NCBI GenBank assembly: GCA_902776565.1
Contig: CACYQN010000006.1
Coordinates: forward strand, 1 to 64,000
Direction of reading: 5' to 3'
DNA length: 64,000 bases
Origin: an uncultured Bacteroidia bacterium
GTDB taxonomy: Bacteria > Bacteroidota > Bacteroidia > Bacteroidales > ML635J-15
Shown here piece after piece: positions 6,510-14,509 of the stretch. Within the stretch, counting starts at the first letter, position 1. Every line of letters begins with the position of its first letter. The position numbers and the translations under genes are program-made. Under the pieces are notes generated by a model, which worked only from the letters and a program-made list of their open reading frames with translations, did no database searches and had not been told where the DNA came from.

Positions 6510-7532
6510 ATGCCGTTTATCAGCGAAATATTGAAGCACAAGTCGTTGTCGATTGTCGGAATGGAAAAGAACACCGGCAAGACGGAGTGCCTTAATTATA
6601 TTATAGGTAGGCTACGCGACAGCGGAACAAGAATCGCCATAACCTCAATCGGCATCGACGGCGAAAATGTTGACCAGGTAACCAAGACGCACAAGCCCGA
6701 AATCGAAATATATCCGGGCACACTGTTCACAACCTCCGAAAACCACTACCGCACACGCAAAATAACATCGGAGATACTGAACATCTCGAAGCAAAGCACT
6801 TCGCTGGGACGACTTGTGACCGCCAGAGCAAAATCGCGCGGCAAACTGATTTTCTCGGGACCTACAAGCACAATGTGGATAAAGGACATAATCGGCGAAA
6901 TGCAAGGCTACGGCAGTCAACTTACCATTATCGACGGAGCTTTGTCGCGCAAATCGCTTGGTTCTCCATCGGTTACCGACTGCATGATACTTTCGACAGG
7001 AGCTGCCGTCTCGCACGATGCCAACGAACTCATCCGCAAGACCAAATTCGTCTATAACCTGATAAACATCGAAGCATACGAATCGCCTGCAAGCGACGAA
7101 CTTCTGCGCACCGAACGAGGCATCTGGGCAATAGACGGCAACAACGAAGTCCACGACCTTGGCATCGACTCCACCCTATTGCTCGAAAACAAAAAGGACA
7201 AGCTTTTTGAGTTCGGCACTACCATTTTCGCCAGCGGAATCGTCACCGACAAGGTTTTGAACCTTCTGCGAATGCAGAAGGAAATTCAGAACACCACATT
7301 GATTGTCAAGGATTTTACAAGGATTTTTGTCACCCCCGAATCGCTCTACTCCTACTTGTCCAAAGGTGGAAAAATAATGGTTCTACTACGGACAAAGCTC
7401 ATTGCCGTCTGCGTAAACCCCACCTCGCCAAGCGGATACATAATGAATTCGGAAAGAATCACCGCAGAACTGTCTGAAGCATTGAATATACCTGTGTATG
7501 ATGTGTTTAAGGAGAGAATGAAGAATGGATAA
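6510..7532 (+). CDS. P-loop protein, probable KamB-like aminomutase reactivase subunit
   Basis: A 340-residue protein with a P-loop near the N-terminus (GMEKNTGKTE, residues 17-26). The body is rich in nucleotide-binding-like segments (IIDGALS, DCMILSTGA). Size, P-loop and position next to kamA fit KamB, a protein thought to help reactivate the adenosylcobalamin-dependent lysine 5,6-aminomutase; this is inference from neighbourhood and recalled family features. The aminomutase subunits KamD/KamE are not in this window. The last codons and stop (KNG) come from an AATGGATAATTAAC repeat word that continues downstream. Confidence 0.6.
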   Translation: MPFISEILKHKSLSIVGMEKNTGKTECLNYIIGRLRDSGTRIAITSIGIDGENVDQVTKTHKPEIEIYPGTLFTTSENHYRTRKITSEILNISKQSTSLGRLVTARAKSRGKLIFSGPTSTMWIKDIIGEMQGYGSQLTIIDGALSRKSLGSPSVTDCMILSTGAAVSHDANELIRKTKFVYNLINIEAYESPASDELLRTERGIWAIDGNNEVHDLGIDSTLLLENKKDKLFEFGTTIFASGIVTDKVLNLLRMQKEIQNTTLIVKDFTRIFVTPESLYSYLSKGGKIMVLLRTKLIAVCVNPTSPSGYIMNSERITAELSEALNIPVYDVFKERMKNG

Positions 7533-7592
7533 TTAACAATGGATAATGGACAATTAACAATGGATAATGGACAATTGATAATTGATAATTGA
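7524..7592. repeat. Tandem words AATGGATAAT / GGACAATT / TTGATAAT
   Basis: AACAATGGATAATGGACAATT repeats and decays into ATTGATAATTGATAATTG. The same AATGGATAATTAAC word occurs at 22192-22205. The block starts inside the stop region of the preceding gene. Confidence 0.7.
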
Positions 7593-7652
7593 TAATTGAA
7601 CCTTTTTGCCAATCCAAACCAAAACTATATTTTTGTGACAAAATAAATATCA

Positions 7653-9422
7653 ATGAATAACGAATCACAAAATACTGAATACAAGTTGACTTGGAGAGAC
7701 GAATACCTTAAATGGGTGTGCGGATTTGCCAATGCACAAGGTGGTACGATATACATTGGTATTGATGACAAAGGCAACATCAAGGGTGTGGACAACATTC
7801 ACAGGCTTTCGGAAGATATTCCAAACAAAATCGCCACACGCCTCGGCATTATAGCTGATGTCAACATCTTGGCAAAAGACAATTTGCAATACCTTGAAAT
7901 AAAGGTACAACCGAGCAATATTCCTATTTCGCTAAATGGTGCCTACCATTATCGCAGCGGTTCAACAAAACAGGAACTCAAAGGCATTGCCTTGCAACAA
8001 TTCCTGCTAAAAAAATTGGGACGGTCGTGGGACGACATTCCTCACGAAACCGCCACACTCAATCGCATAAGCCGTACAGCGATTGATTATTTCCTTAACC
8101 ACGCAATACGAGCATCGCGTATGCCATCAAGTGCCCTCTCCGACTCTACCGAAACCATACTCGACAACCTTAATCTCATTACCGACGACGGCAAACTGAG
8201 GAACGCAGCTCTTTTGCTTTTTGCCGAGAATCCACAGAGGTATTTTCCTGGTTCTGAATTTAAAATCGGTAGGTTTGGGGTTTCTGAAAGCGACCTTATG
8301 TTCCAAGATGTTGTCGAAGGAAACATTATCCAGATGACCGAAAAAGTGATTGAACTGCTGAGGTCCAAATACTTGATTTCGCATATCCAATACGAAGGTT
8401 TGCAAAGGATTGAAAAACTGGAAATTCCTGAAGACGCACTCCGCGAACTCATCAACAATGCAATATGCCACAAGGACTATATGGGTGTCGCTATACAGAT
8501 GAAAGTGTATAACGACCGTGTGGAACTTTGGAACGACGGCCTGTTGCCCGACGGTATGGAACCTTCCGACCTACTTAAACCACACAAGTCAAAACCACGC
8601 AACAAACTGATTTCTGCAGTGTTCTACCGCGCTGGCTACATTGAGACTTGGGGACGAGGCATTGAAAAAGTATGCGCTGCTTTTGATTCATACGGACTTA
8701 AACCACCACAATTTGAATTTACTTGTGGAGGACTTAATACTATTATTTATAGGAATGAAAAATTCAAAGAAGAACAAGAAGCCTTGCTGAATGTCTCTGT
8801 AAATAGCAACAACACAGAAAACATCCAGAATCTGCCAGAAAACGCAGAACAAAGTTCACCAAAAGATTCACCAAAAAGTTCATCAAAAAGTTCATCAAAA
8901 AGTTCATCAAAAATACTTGAATTATTGGTAAATAATCCAAGTATGACAACACAGCAAATAGCAGAAAGCTTAGGTATCTCCAAAAGAACTGTGCTAAAAA
9001 ATCTGAAAAAGATGAAGGACAAAATAATGCATGTAGGACCATATAATGGTGGATATTGGAAAATTAACGACAACTCGCAAACGCAAAATGTCTCTGTAAA
9101 TAGCAACAATACAGAAAACATCCAGAATCTGCCAGAAAACGCAGAACAAAGTTCATCAAAAAGTTCATCAAAAAGTTCACCAAAAAGTTCACCAAAAAGT
9201 TCATCAAAAAGTTTACCAAAAAGTTCACCAAAAAGTTCATCAAAAAGTTCATCAAAAATACTTGAATTATTGGTAAATAATCCAAGTATGACAACACAAC
9301 AAATAGCAGAAAGCTTAGGTATCACCAAAAGAGCTGTGCTAAAGAATCTGGGAAAGATGAAAGACAAAGTAATACATGTAGGACCTTATAATGGTGGCTA
9401 TTGGAAAATAATTGAACCATAA
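7653..9422 (+). CDS. AlbA_2/HATPase_c_4 ATP-binding protein with duplicated C-terminal wHTH
   Basis: A 589-residue protein. Residues ~5-110 are the AlbA_2 (divergent AAA_4, Schlafen-like) nucleic-acid-binding domain (NTEYKLTW, ANAQGGTIYIGID). The middle (~250-370) is the HATPase_c_4 part seen in RecG-like ATP-binding regulators (LINNAICHKDY, GRGIEKVCAAF). The tail holds two near-identical modules: NSNNTENIQNLPENAEQ, a Ser-Lys/Pro-Lys repeat linker, a winged helix (MTTQQIAESLGI) and VGPYNGGYWKI. The second linker is longer. Such proteins are usually taken as transcription regulators or stress factors. The copies are so alike at the DNA level that the duplication must be recent. Confidence 0.82.
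   Translation: MNNESQNTEYKLTWRDEYLKWVCGFANAQGGTIYIGIDDKGNIKGVDNIHRLSEDIPNKIATRLGIIADVNILAKDNLQYLEIKVQPSNIPISLNGAYHYRSGSTKQELKGIALQQFLLKKLGRSWDDIPHETATLNRISRTAIDYFLNHAIRASRMPSSALSDSTETILDNLNLITDDGKLRNAALLLFAENPQRYFPGSEFKIGRFGVSESDLMFQDVVEGNIIQMTEKVIELLRSKYLISHIQYEGLQRIEKLEIPEDALRELINNAICHKDYMGVAIQMKVYNDRVELWNDGLLPDGMEPSDLLKPHKSKPRNKLISAVFYRAGYIETWGRGIEKVCAAFDSYGLKPPQFEFTCGGLNTIIYRNEKFKEEQEALLNVSVNSNNTENIQNLPENAEQSSPKDSPKSSSKSSSKSSSKILELLVNNPSMTTQQIAESLGISKRTVLKNLKKMKDKIMHVGPYNGGYWKINDNSQTQNVSVNSNNTENIQNLPENAEQSSSKSSSKSSPKSSPKSSSKSLPKSSPKSSSKSSSKILELLVNNPSMTTQQIAESLGITKRAVLKNLGKMKDKVIHVGPYNGGYWKIIEP
8790..9417 (+). repeat. Recent in-frame tandem duplication with 12-bp minisatellite linkers
   Basis: The segment from 8790 is repeated from 9087 with few substitutions. 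Inside each copy is a run of AAAAGTTCATC/AAAAGTTCACC units of 12 bp encoding SSKS/SPKS. Unit length is a multiple of three, so copy-number change alters linker length without a frameshift. Confidence 0.85.
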
Positions 9423-9430
9423 AAAAAGTA

Positions 9431-9540
9431 TTGTCGCGGCTCGCCACGACACAACATAGAAACCCAGAAACATAGAAACGGCGTAGCCATAGAAACTTAG
9501 AAACATATAGAAACGGCGCAAGCCATTAAAACTTAGAAAC
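9431..9540. repeat. Interspersed repeat words (AGAAAC and AACGGCG-AGCC)
   Basis: CATAGAAAC, AAACTTAGAAAC and AAACGGCG(T/CA)AGCCAT words alternate over ~90 bp. An imperfect palindrome, TGTCG...CGACA, precedes them. Related to 1644-1779 and 61215-61330. No coding capacity. Confidence 0.65.
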
Positions 9541-9547
9541 TATTACC

Positions 9548-10300
9548 ATGCCCGAAACAATATCAATAACCCACGGTACCATCACCACCATCAAGTTCGA
9601 CAACGAACCGACGATGAACGCCATGAGCCAGCTTTTCCTAAAGGAATTCCACGAAGCCGTTGAATCGGTACGCAACGACAAGGAATGCCGAGTGCTAATA
9701 ATCCGTGGCACAGAGAAAGTATTCTCCGCAGGCGGAAACCTTCACGAAATCGCAGGTGCCGACTACGAAAAAGCCGTCCTGATGGCAACCAACGCCCACT
9801 ACATCTACGACGGACTGCTAAACCTTGAAATTCCTGTCATAGCAGCACTCGACGGCATAGTTTATGGCGGCGGTCTGGAACTCGCTCTGCGCTGCGACAT
9901 CCGCTTCTGCACACCCGAAACCCGCATGAAATTTCCCGAAGTCGATATGGGCATAATCCCCGGCGCTGGCGGAATATCCTTTTTGTCGAAGTACATATCC
10001 CCTGCCGACATCGCCTACTTTGTATATTCTTGCAAGCAAATTCCTGTGGACTACGCAAAGCAGCACGGAATTGTACAAGATGTTTTCCAACGCAACGAAC
10101 TGTATGCCAAGGCAGAAGAATTTGCGAATCTGCTTGCATCGAAGCCACGCGAAGCACTGCGTGCAGCAAAACACGAAATCGTTGCAACGATGCACAAAGA
10201 CTTGAAAGAATGCTTGCAGATTGAAATTAAGGAATTTGCATCGACTTTGCAGACCGATGGCAAAAGAATAATCGCAGAATGGTTTGAGAAGAAAAAGTAA
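9548..10300 (+). CDS. Enoyl-CoA hydratase/isomerase family protein
   Basis: A 250-residue crotonase-fold protein. The oxyanion-hole segments are SAGGNLHEIAG (residues ~60-70) and DGIVYGGGLELALRCD (~102-117), followed by PEVDMGIIPGAGG, all in family order. The usual catalytic glutamate near the second segment cannot be assigned with certainty, so the exact reaction (crotonase, isomerase or other acyl-CoA activity) is open. Crotonyl-CoA chemistry belongs to the butyrate branch of lysine fermentation, so a link with kamA upstream is possible, but an unrelated gene and repeats lie between them. Confidence 0.85.
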   Translation: MPETISITHGTITTIKFDNEPTMNAMSQLFLKEFHEAVESVRNDKECRVLIIRGTEKVFSAGGNLHEIAGADYEKAVLMATNAHYIYDGLLNLEIPVIAALDGIVYGGGLELALRCDIRFCTPETRMKFPEVDMGIIPGAGGISFLSKYISPADIAYFVYSCKQIPVDYAKQHGIVQDVFQRNELYAKAEEFANLLASKPREALRAAKHEIVATMHKDLKECLQIEIKEFASTLQTDGKRIIAEWFEKKK

Positions 10301-10317
10301 CTAAGCCTTAATGTCGA

Positions 10318-10364
10318 GCAGTCTTACAGAAGACCAGTCTGGCTGTCAGACTGCAAGCCTGTCC
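10318..10364. repeat. GTCTG/CAGTCT word block between convergent genes
   Basis: CAGTCTTACAG, CCAGTCTGGCTGTCAGACTG and GCCTGTCC words form a short self-complementary block, similar to the blocks at 14393-14500, 22108-22170 and 47757-47808. Confidence 0.55.
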
Positions 10365-10368
10365 AACT

Positions 10369-12024
10369 TTACTTATTCAAGAAAATATTCTCCAGCACCT
10401 TGCCGCTTACAATAGGCGGAGGCGGTGTTCCTAGCGCAGTTGACACCGTCGGAGCAATGTCGGTAATGTTAATCTGTGAGAAAACCTTCTGCTTCTTCAC
10501 CTTCCAGCCGTACCATATCAGCGGAACGTGTGTGTTGCACGAATAGCCAGAATTATGGTCGGTGCAGTAAGGGATGTCCTCTATCCAGCCGGGCTTCAGC
10601 GAAATCATTATATCACCAGAACGCTTCTGATTATAAGAGTTTTGCATCTTAACTGGCATACCCTCCACAAAGACAATGTTCTGGAATTGATTGGCTCCGA
10701 TTGCATTTGCAATGCCAGACGAGTTCATTATAAAGTCGATAATCTTTTCGCGAAATTCGTTGAGCGAAATCTGCGAATCCTCTATCAGCGACCTGTTGAG
10801 ATAAATCTGCGAATTGTTGAAATCAAGAATCCAGTCGCCATCACCATATATTGCTTTCAAATAGGATTTTACCAGAGCCAACATATAGTACTGCTTGAAG
10901 TTTCCTGCAGGCATCTTCTGGTCTTGCAGATATTGTGGCATTTCCGAAACACCGTGGTTTGAAGTCAAGTAAATCAGGCAATTGTTCTTGCCAACCAAAT
11001 CTTCCACGACATCAATCAGATGCTCCAAATCCTTGTCAAGCCTGAGGAACAAGTCCTGCACCTCAATCGACTGCGGTCCATACAACTTGCCGACTTCTTC
11101 CGGCACAGAATAATTGACGAACAGAAAATCGGTAAATTCATCCTTGCCCAAATCCTCGCCATACATTGCCGCTACAGCAAGGTCGTTTAGCAAAGTGTTG
11201 CCTTCCGGTATCATTGTCAGCAACTTATAGTTGCGAACCGTCTTTACGATGTCGGAATAGTTGTACGGAAAAGTCTTGTACATACCGTCGATACCAAATT
11301 CATACTTGCTGGAATCGGAAAGCACCTCGTTGTATTTTTCAAGCGGAAGCATCGGTTCCCAAGTCCTTTCCAAATAAGTATCAGGCATTTTCTTGTCGTT
11401 CACCTCGACAACCCACTTAGGCAAAGTGCTTGTGTAATAGGTTGATGTCATCCATTGTCCAGAGTTCTGGTCGAACCAGTAGGCTGCATCGGCGGCATAT
11501 CCGCCCGAAAGCACGGCAGCATATTTCGACAGCGACATGCTTATGACCTTCGACTTCCCTCGGTTGAAAAGTTTGGCCTCGTCGCTGAAAGTCGTCGAAA
11601 GCATCTGCGTAGGCGACACACGACCGTCGGCATCCTTGGAGCCACCGACAGCAGTTTCCTTCTTTTCGGAGTATATGCAGTCGATTTTTTCGCCAGTCAG
11701 CTTGTTAAACCAATAGTTTGACACAATGCCATGACTACATGGTTCTGCGCCGGTTACGATTGTTGCATAGCCTGGAGCCGTCTGTGTAAGCGAATAATTG
11801 TAGTTGGCATTCACGCAATAGCTTCCGTTTATCGCAAGCCGCTTGAATCCCTTGTCTCCAAAATTGTCCCAAAAACGGTCAATGTAGTCCTGACGCATCT
11901 GTTCAACCACTATGCCAATCACCAATTTCGGCTTGTCAGACGGAATCGACGACTCAATTTGAGCCTTAATAACAACGGGAAATATGCTTAAAAGCAATAA
12001 TAATATGCATACCTTATTTTTCAT
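10369..12024 (-). CDS. PafA-like alkaline phosphatase superfamily protein with degraded metal site
   Basis: A 551-residue exported protein; the start is set at MKNKVCILL, which begins a signal peptide ending VIKAQ. The fold follows PafA-type alkaline phosphatase throughout: VVEQMRQDY, TAPGYATIVTG, HGIVSNYWF, LYGPQSIEVQD, SNHGV, THVPLIWYGW. Against the PafA ligand set as I recall it (D38, T79, D305, H309, D352, H353, H486) this protein has E41, T82, E309, K313, N356 and H357, and keeps the late His. Four ligand positions are thus changed. It is probably periplasmic, and either inactive as a phosphatase or changed in metal or substrate use. Confidence 0.8.
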   Translation of the reverse strand: MKNKVCILLLLLSIFPVVIKAQIESSIPSDKPKLVIGIVVEQMRQDYIDRFWDNFGDKGFKRLAINGSYCVNANYNYSLTQTAPGYATIVTGAEPCSHGIVSNYWFNKLTGEKIDCIYSEKKETAVGGSKDADGRVSPTQMLSTTFSDEAKLFNRGKSKVISMSLSKYAAVLSGGYAADAAYWFDQNSGQWMTSTYYTSTLPKWVVEVNDKKMPDTYLERTWEPMLPLEKYNEVLSDSSKYEFGIDGMYKTFPYNYSDIVKTVRNYKLLTMIPEGNTLLNDLAVAAMYGEDLGKDEFTDFLFVNYSVPEEVGKLYGPQSIEVQDLFLRLDKDLEHLIDVVEDLVGKNNCLIYLTSNHGVSEMPQYLQDQKMPAGNFKQYYMLALVKSYLKAIYGDGDWILDFNNSQIYLNRSLIEDSQISLNEFREKIIDFIMNSSGIANAIGANQFQNIVFVEGMPVKMQNSYNQKRSGDIMISLKPGWIEDIPYCTDHNSGYSCNTHVPLIWYGWKVKKQKVFSQINITDIAPTVSTALGTPPPPIVSGKVLENIFLNK

Positions 12025-12187
12025 ATTGCGAATATAAGGCGACAAACGAAAGTACAAAACGCCGACAATTGCATTTTTTTAACAACATCGTGTTACAAAA
12101 GGTAGAAAAGTGGCATTTATGTCATTTTAAGTTAAATTCTTGTTAAGGATAATTTAAAAAAGGAAAGTATTTTTTACCTTTGCGACA

Positions 12188-13702
12188 ATGAAAAGGAAAA
12201 GTCTTGCATCGTGGAGCATCATAATGCTGTCGGTTTCGATGGTTGTCCTCACCGCACTTCAGGTGAGCCACATAACATCGTCGTACAAGAAATCGGCAGA
12301 AATAATCGAGCGTGCCATCAACGAAGCTATCAACCAGACAATCATCACCTTGGAGAAGCAGGAAGTTGCTATTTTCGTCTATGACAAGTTAAAGGCGCAG
12401 AACAACGCCACAAAAAACGGACTGCCACAAAACAAGCCAAGCGTAAACTCCACAATGACATCGTACTTCGACGAGGAAAACATTCCGAGCAATGCTGTCC
12501 GTTTCTCCGACAAGCACTCCTACTCCATTAAGGATGAAGACGTTGACGCTGTAGAAGCCTATTACCTAGGACAACTTTCCGACCCGAGTTCGCATTTCAA
12601 CAAGCTGGCAATACAGTTGGAAGCCGAGTTCACAAGCAGGCAGATACCTATAGAAAAAAGATTTGACGCCGAAACCATCGAGCGCGTAATGAACCGTACA
12701 CTCACTTCGTTCGGCATCGACATGGACTTCGAGTTCGCCATTGTCAACGACGAGAACTTGGAAATCAAGATTGCCTCCAAAAACTTCGACATCAACAGGT
12801 TGGACTTGTGCTACAAGTACAATATGACACCAGGGAACGTAATGGAGAATCCAAACCTTTTCCTCGTTGACTTTCCCGAAAAGAAGAGCGCGATTTTTGC
12901 ATCAATCTACTCGCAGGTACTTCTTTCCCTGCTTGTTTCCATATTGTTCATCGTAACTTTCGGCATTGCAATCTTCTCAATTCTAAGGCAGAAGAAACTC
13001 GACACCGTCAAGACCGACTTCGTGAACAACATGACCCACGAGTTCAAGACACCTATTGCAACAATCAAGCTCGCAGCTACAGCAATCAAAAGTCCGCAGG
13101 TAAGCAAGGAGACAATATCGGGCATGGCTGAGGTAATACTTCAGGAGACTTCGAGGATGACGCAGCACGTGGAACAGGTGTTGCAGATTGCCACGCTCGA
13201 CCGCAACGGACTGAAACTAAATCTTACCGACGAAGATGCAAACGCATTTGTCCGCGACGTTGCAAGCAATATGGAACTGCAGGTCACCCAGAAAGGCGGT
13301 CACCTCACTGTCGATACCTGCGACGGCGAAGTTCACATACAGATGGATTCCGTACTGATGACAACCGTAGTTATGAACTTGTTAGACAATGCAATAAAAT
13401 ATTCGAAGGACGCTCCCGAAATACACGTAACCACCTACACCAAGGGCGACCGCTTTTTCTTTGCCGTAAAGGACAACGGCATAGGAATGAGCAAGGACGC
13501 ACAGGCAAAGGTGTTCGACAGGTTCTACCGCGCTTCCACAGGCAACACCCACAACGTGAAGGGCTTCGGTCTGGGACTGAACTACGCCAAGGAGATTGTG
13601 CTTGCACACCACGGCATCATCACTGTAAACAGCACGGTAGGAAAAGGAAGCACATTCACAGTAAGTTTACCATTAACATTAAAGGATATAAACTATGAGT
13701 AA
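12188..13702 (+). CDS. Membrane sensor histidine kinase
   Basis: A 504-residue two-transmembrane kinase: TM1 ~9-30, a periplasmic sensor region to ~237, and TM2 ~238-262 (LLSLLVSILFIVTFGIAIF). The phosphoacceptor is H284 in MTHEFKTP. The ATPase domain has the N box (NLLDNAIKYS), G1 (DNGIGM), F box (FDRFYR) and G2 (GFGLGL). It overlaps the next gene, its response regulator, by 8 bp. Size and layout recall RprX of Bacteroides; the signal is unknown. A -7-like TACCTTTG sits only 6 bp before the ATG, so the leader is very short or the real promoter lies further up. Confidence 0.92.
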   Translation: MKRKSLASWSIIMLSVSMVVLTALQVSHITSSYKKSAEIIERAINEAINQTIITLEKQEVAIFVYDKLKAQNNATKNGLPQNKPSVNSTMTSYFDEENIPSNAVRFSDKHSYSIKDEDVDAVEAYYLGQLSDPSSHFNKLAIQLEAEFTSRQIPIEKRFDAETIERVMNRTLTSFGIDMDFEFAIVNDENLEIKIASKNFDINRLDLCYKYNMTPGNVMENPNLFLVDFPEKKSAIFASIYSQVLLSLLVSILFIVTFGIAIFSILRQKKLDTVKTDFVNNMTHEFKTPIATIKLAATAIKSPQVSKETISGMAEVILQETSRMTQHVEQVLQIATLDRNGLKLNLTDEDANAFVRDVASNMELQVTQKGGHLTVDTCDGEVHIQMDSVLMTTVVMNLLDNAIKYSKDAPEIHVTTYTKGDRFFFAVKDNGIGMSKDAQAKVFDRFYRASTGNTHNVKGFGLGLNYAKEIVLAHHGIITVNSTVGKGSTFTVSLPLTLKDINYE

Positions 13703-14384
13703 GGAAAAATTATTATTGGTTGAGGACGATGTAAACTTTGGCTTCGTGCTGAAGTCGTACTTGGAAATGAACGATTTCTACGTAACCCTCATAACCGATG
13801 GAAAAGACGCAGTAAATGCTTTTTTGTCAAGAGAATACAACCTTTGCATATTGGATGTAATGCTACCGAACGTAGATGGCTTCACAATCGCAAAGGAAAT
13901 CAAGAGAATCAGTCCGAGTTGCCCTGTCATCTTCCTGACTGCCCGTTCGTTGAAGGAGGACATAATGGAAGGTTTCCGCATAGGTGCCGACGACTACCTG
14001 ACAAAGCCTTTCGAGTCGGACGTGCTGCTGATGAAGATTCGCGCCATCTTGCGCCGCAACTTCGACATCAAGCCTGGCATAAGCGACGTGGTGACAATCG
14101 GCAAGTACAAGTTCAACACCAAGATTCGTTCGCTGACGAGCGCTGACGAGGAATACCGCCTCACTCCACGCGAAGCCGACTTGTTGAAAGCATTATATAT
14201 CAACAAGAACAATGTGCTTGACCGCAACGAGGCTCTAAAGAAAATCTGGGGCGACGACAACTACTTCAACGCCAGAAGTATGGACGTTTATATCACAAAG
14301 CTTAGAAAGTACTTCAAGAACGACGAATCGGTACAGATTGACAACATCCACGGAAGCGGATTCATTCTGGTTGTAAAGGAATAA
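13695..14384 (+). CDS. OmpR-family response regulator
   Basis: A 229-residue two-domain regulator. The receiver has the acidic pair E10-D11-D12, the phosphoacceptor D54 in CILDVMLP, the conserved Thr/Ala of FLTA, and K in YLTKPF. The C-terminal winged helix (residues ~130-228) includes LTPREADLL and RSMDVYITKLRKYF, typical of OmpR/PhoB DNA binding. It is translationally coupled to the kinase upstream by an 8-bp overlap; RprY-like by context. Target genes cannot be read from the window. Confidence 0.94.
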   Translation: MSKEKLLLVEDDVNFGFVLKSYLEMNDFYVTLITDGKDAVNAFLSREYNLCILDVMLPNVDGFTIAKEIKRISPSCPVIFLTARSLKEDIMEGFRIGADDYLTKPFESDVLLMKIRAILRRNFDIKPGISDVVTIGKYKFNTKIRSLTSADEEYRLTPREADLLKALYINKNNVLDRNEALKKIWGDDNYFNARSMDVYITKLRKYFKNDESVQIDNIHGSGFILVVKE

Positions 14385-14392
14385 AGGGAGAA

Positions 14393-14500
14393 AAGGCTGA
14401 CAGGCTGACAGGCTAACAGTCTAACAGACTTGCAGACAGACTGCACTTCTGTTAGACTGACCTTCCGTTAGACTGCTTGACATCCAGACTGCCAGCCGAG
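14393..14500. repeat. GGCTGACAGGCT/CAGACT word block
   Basis: About 100 bp of GGCTGACAGGCTGACAGG, AACAGTCTAACAGAC, CAGACTGC and TTAGACTG words, many mutually complementary. It lies between convergent genes and could fold into several hairpins. Same family as 10318-10364, 22108-22170 and 47757-47808. Confidence 0.7.
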
Positions 14501-14509
14501 CCACTTTCC

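Noticed and set aside
7524..7592. AATGGATAATGGACAATT tandem words as a second CRISPR
   Set aside because: There are no unique spacers and the unit decays; it is a simple word repeat.
8870..9260. Phase-variation tract in the AlbA_2 gene
   Set aside because: The repeat unit is 12 bp, so gain or loss keeps the frame; it can tune linker length but not switch the gene off.
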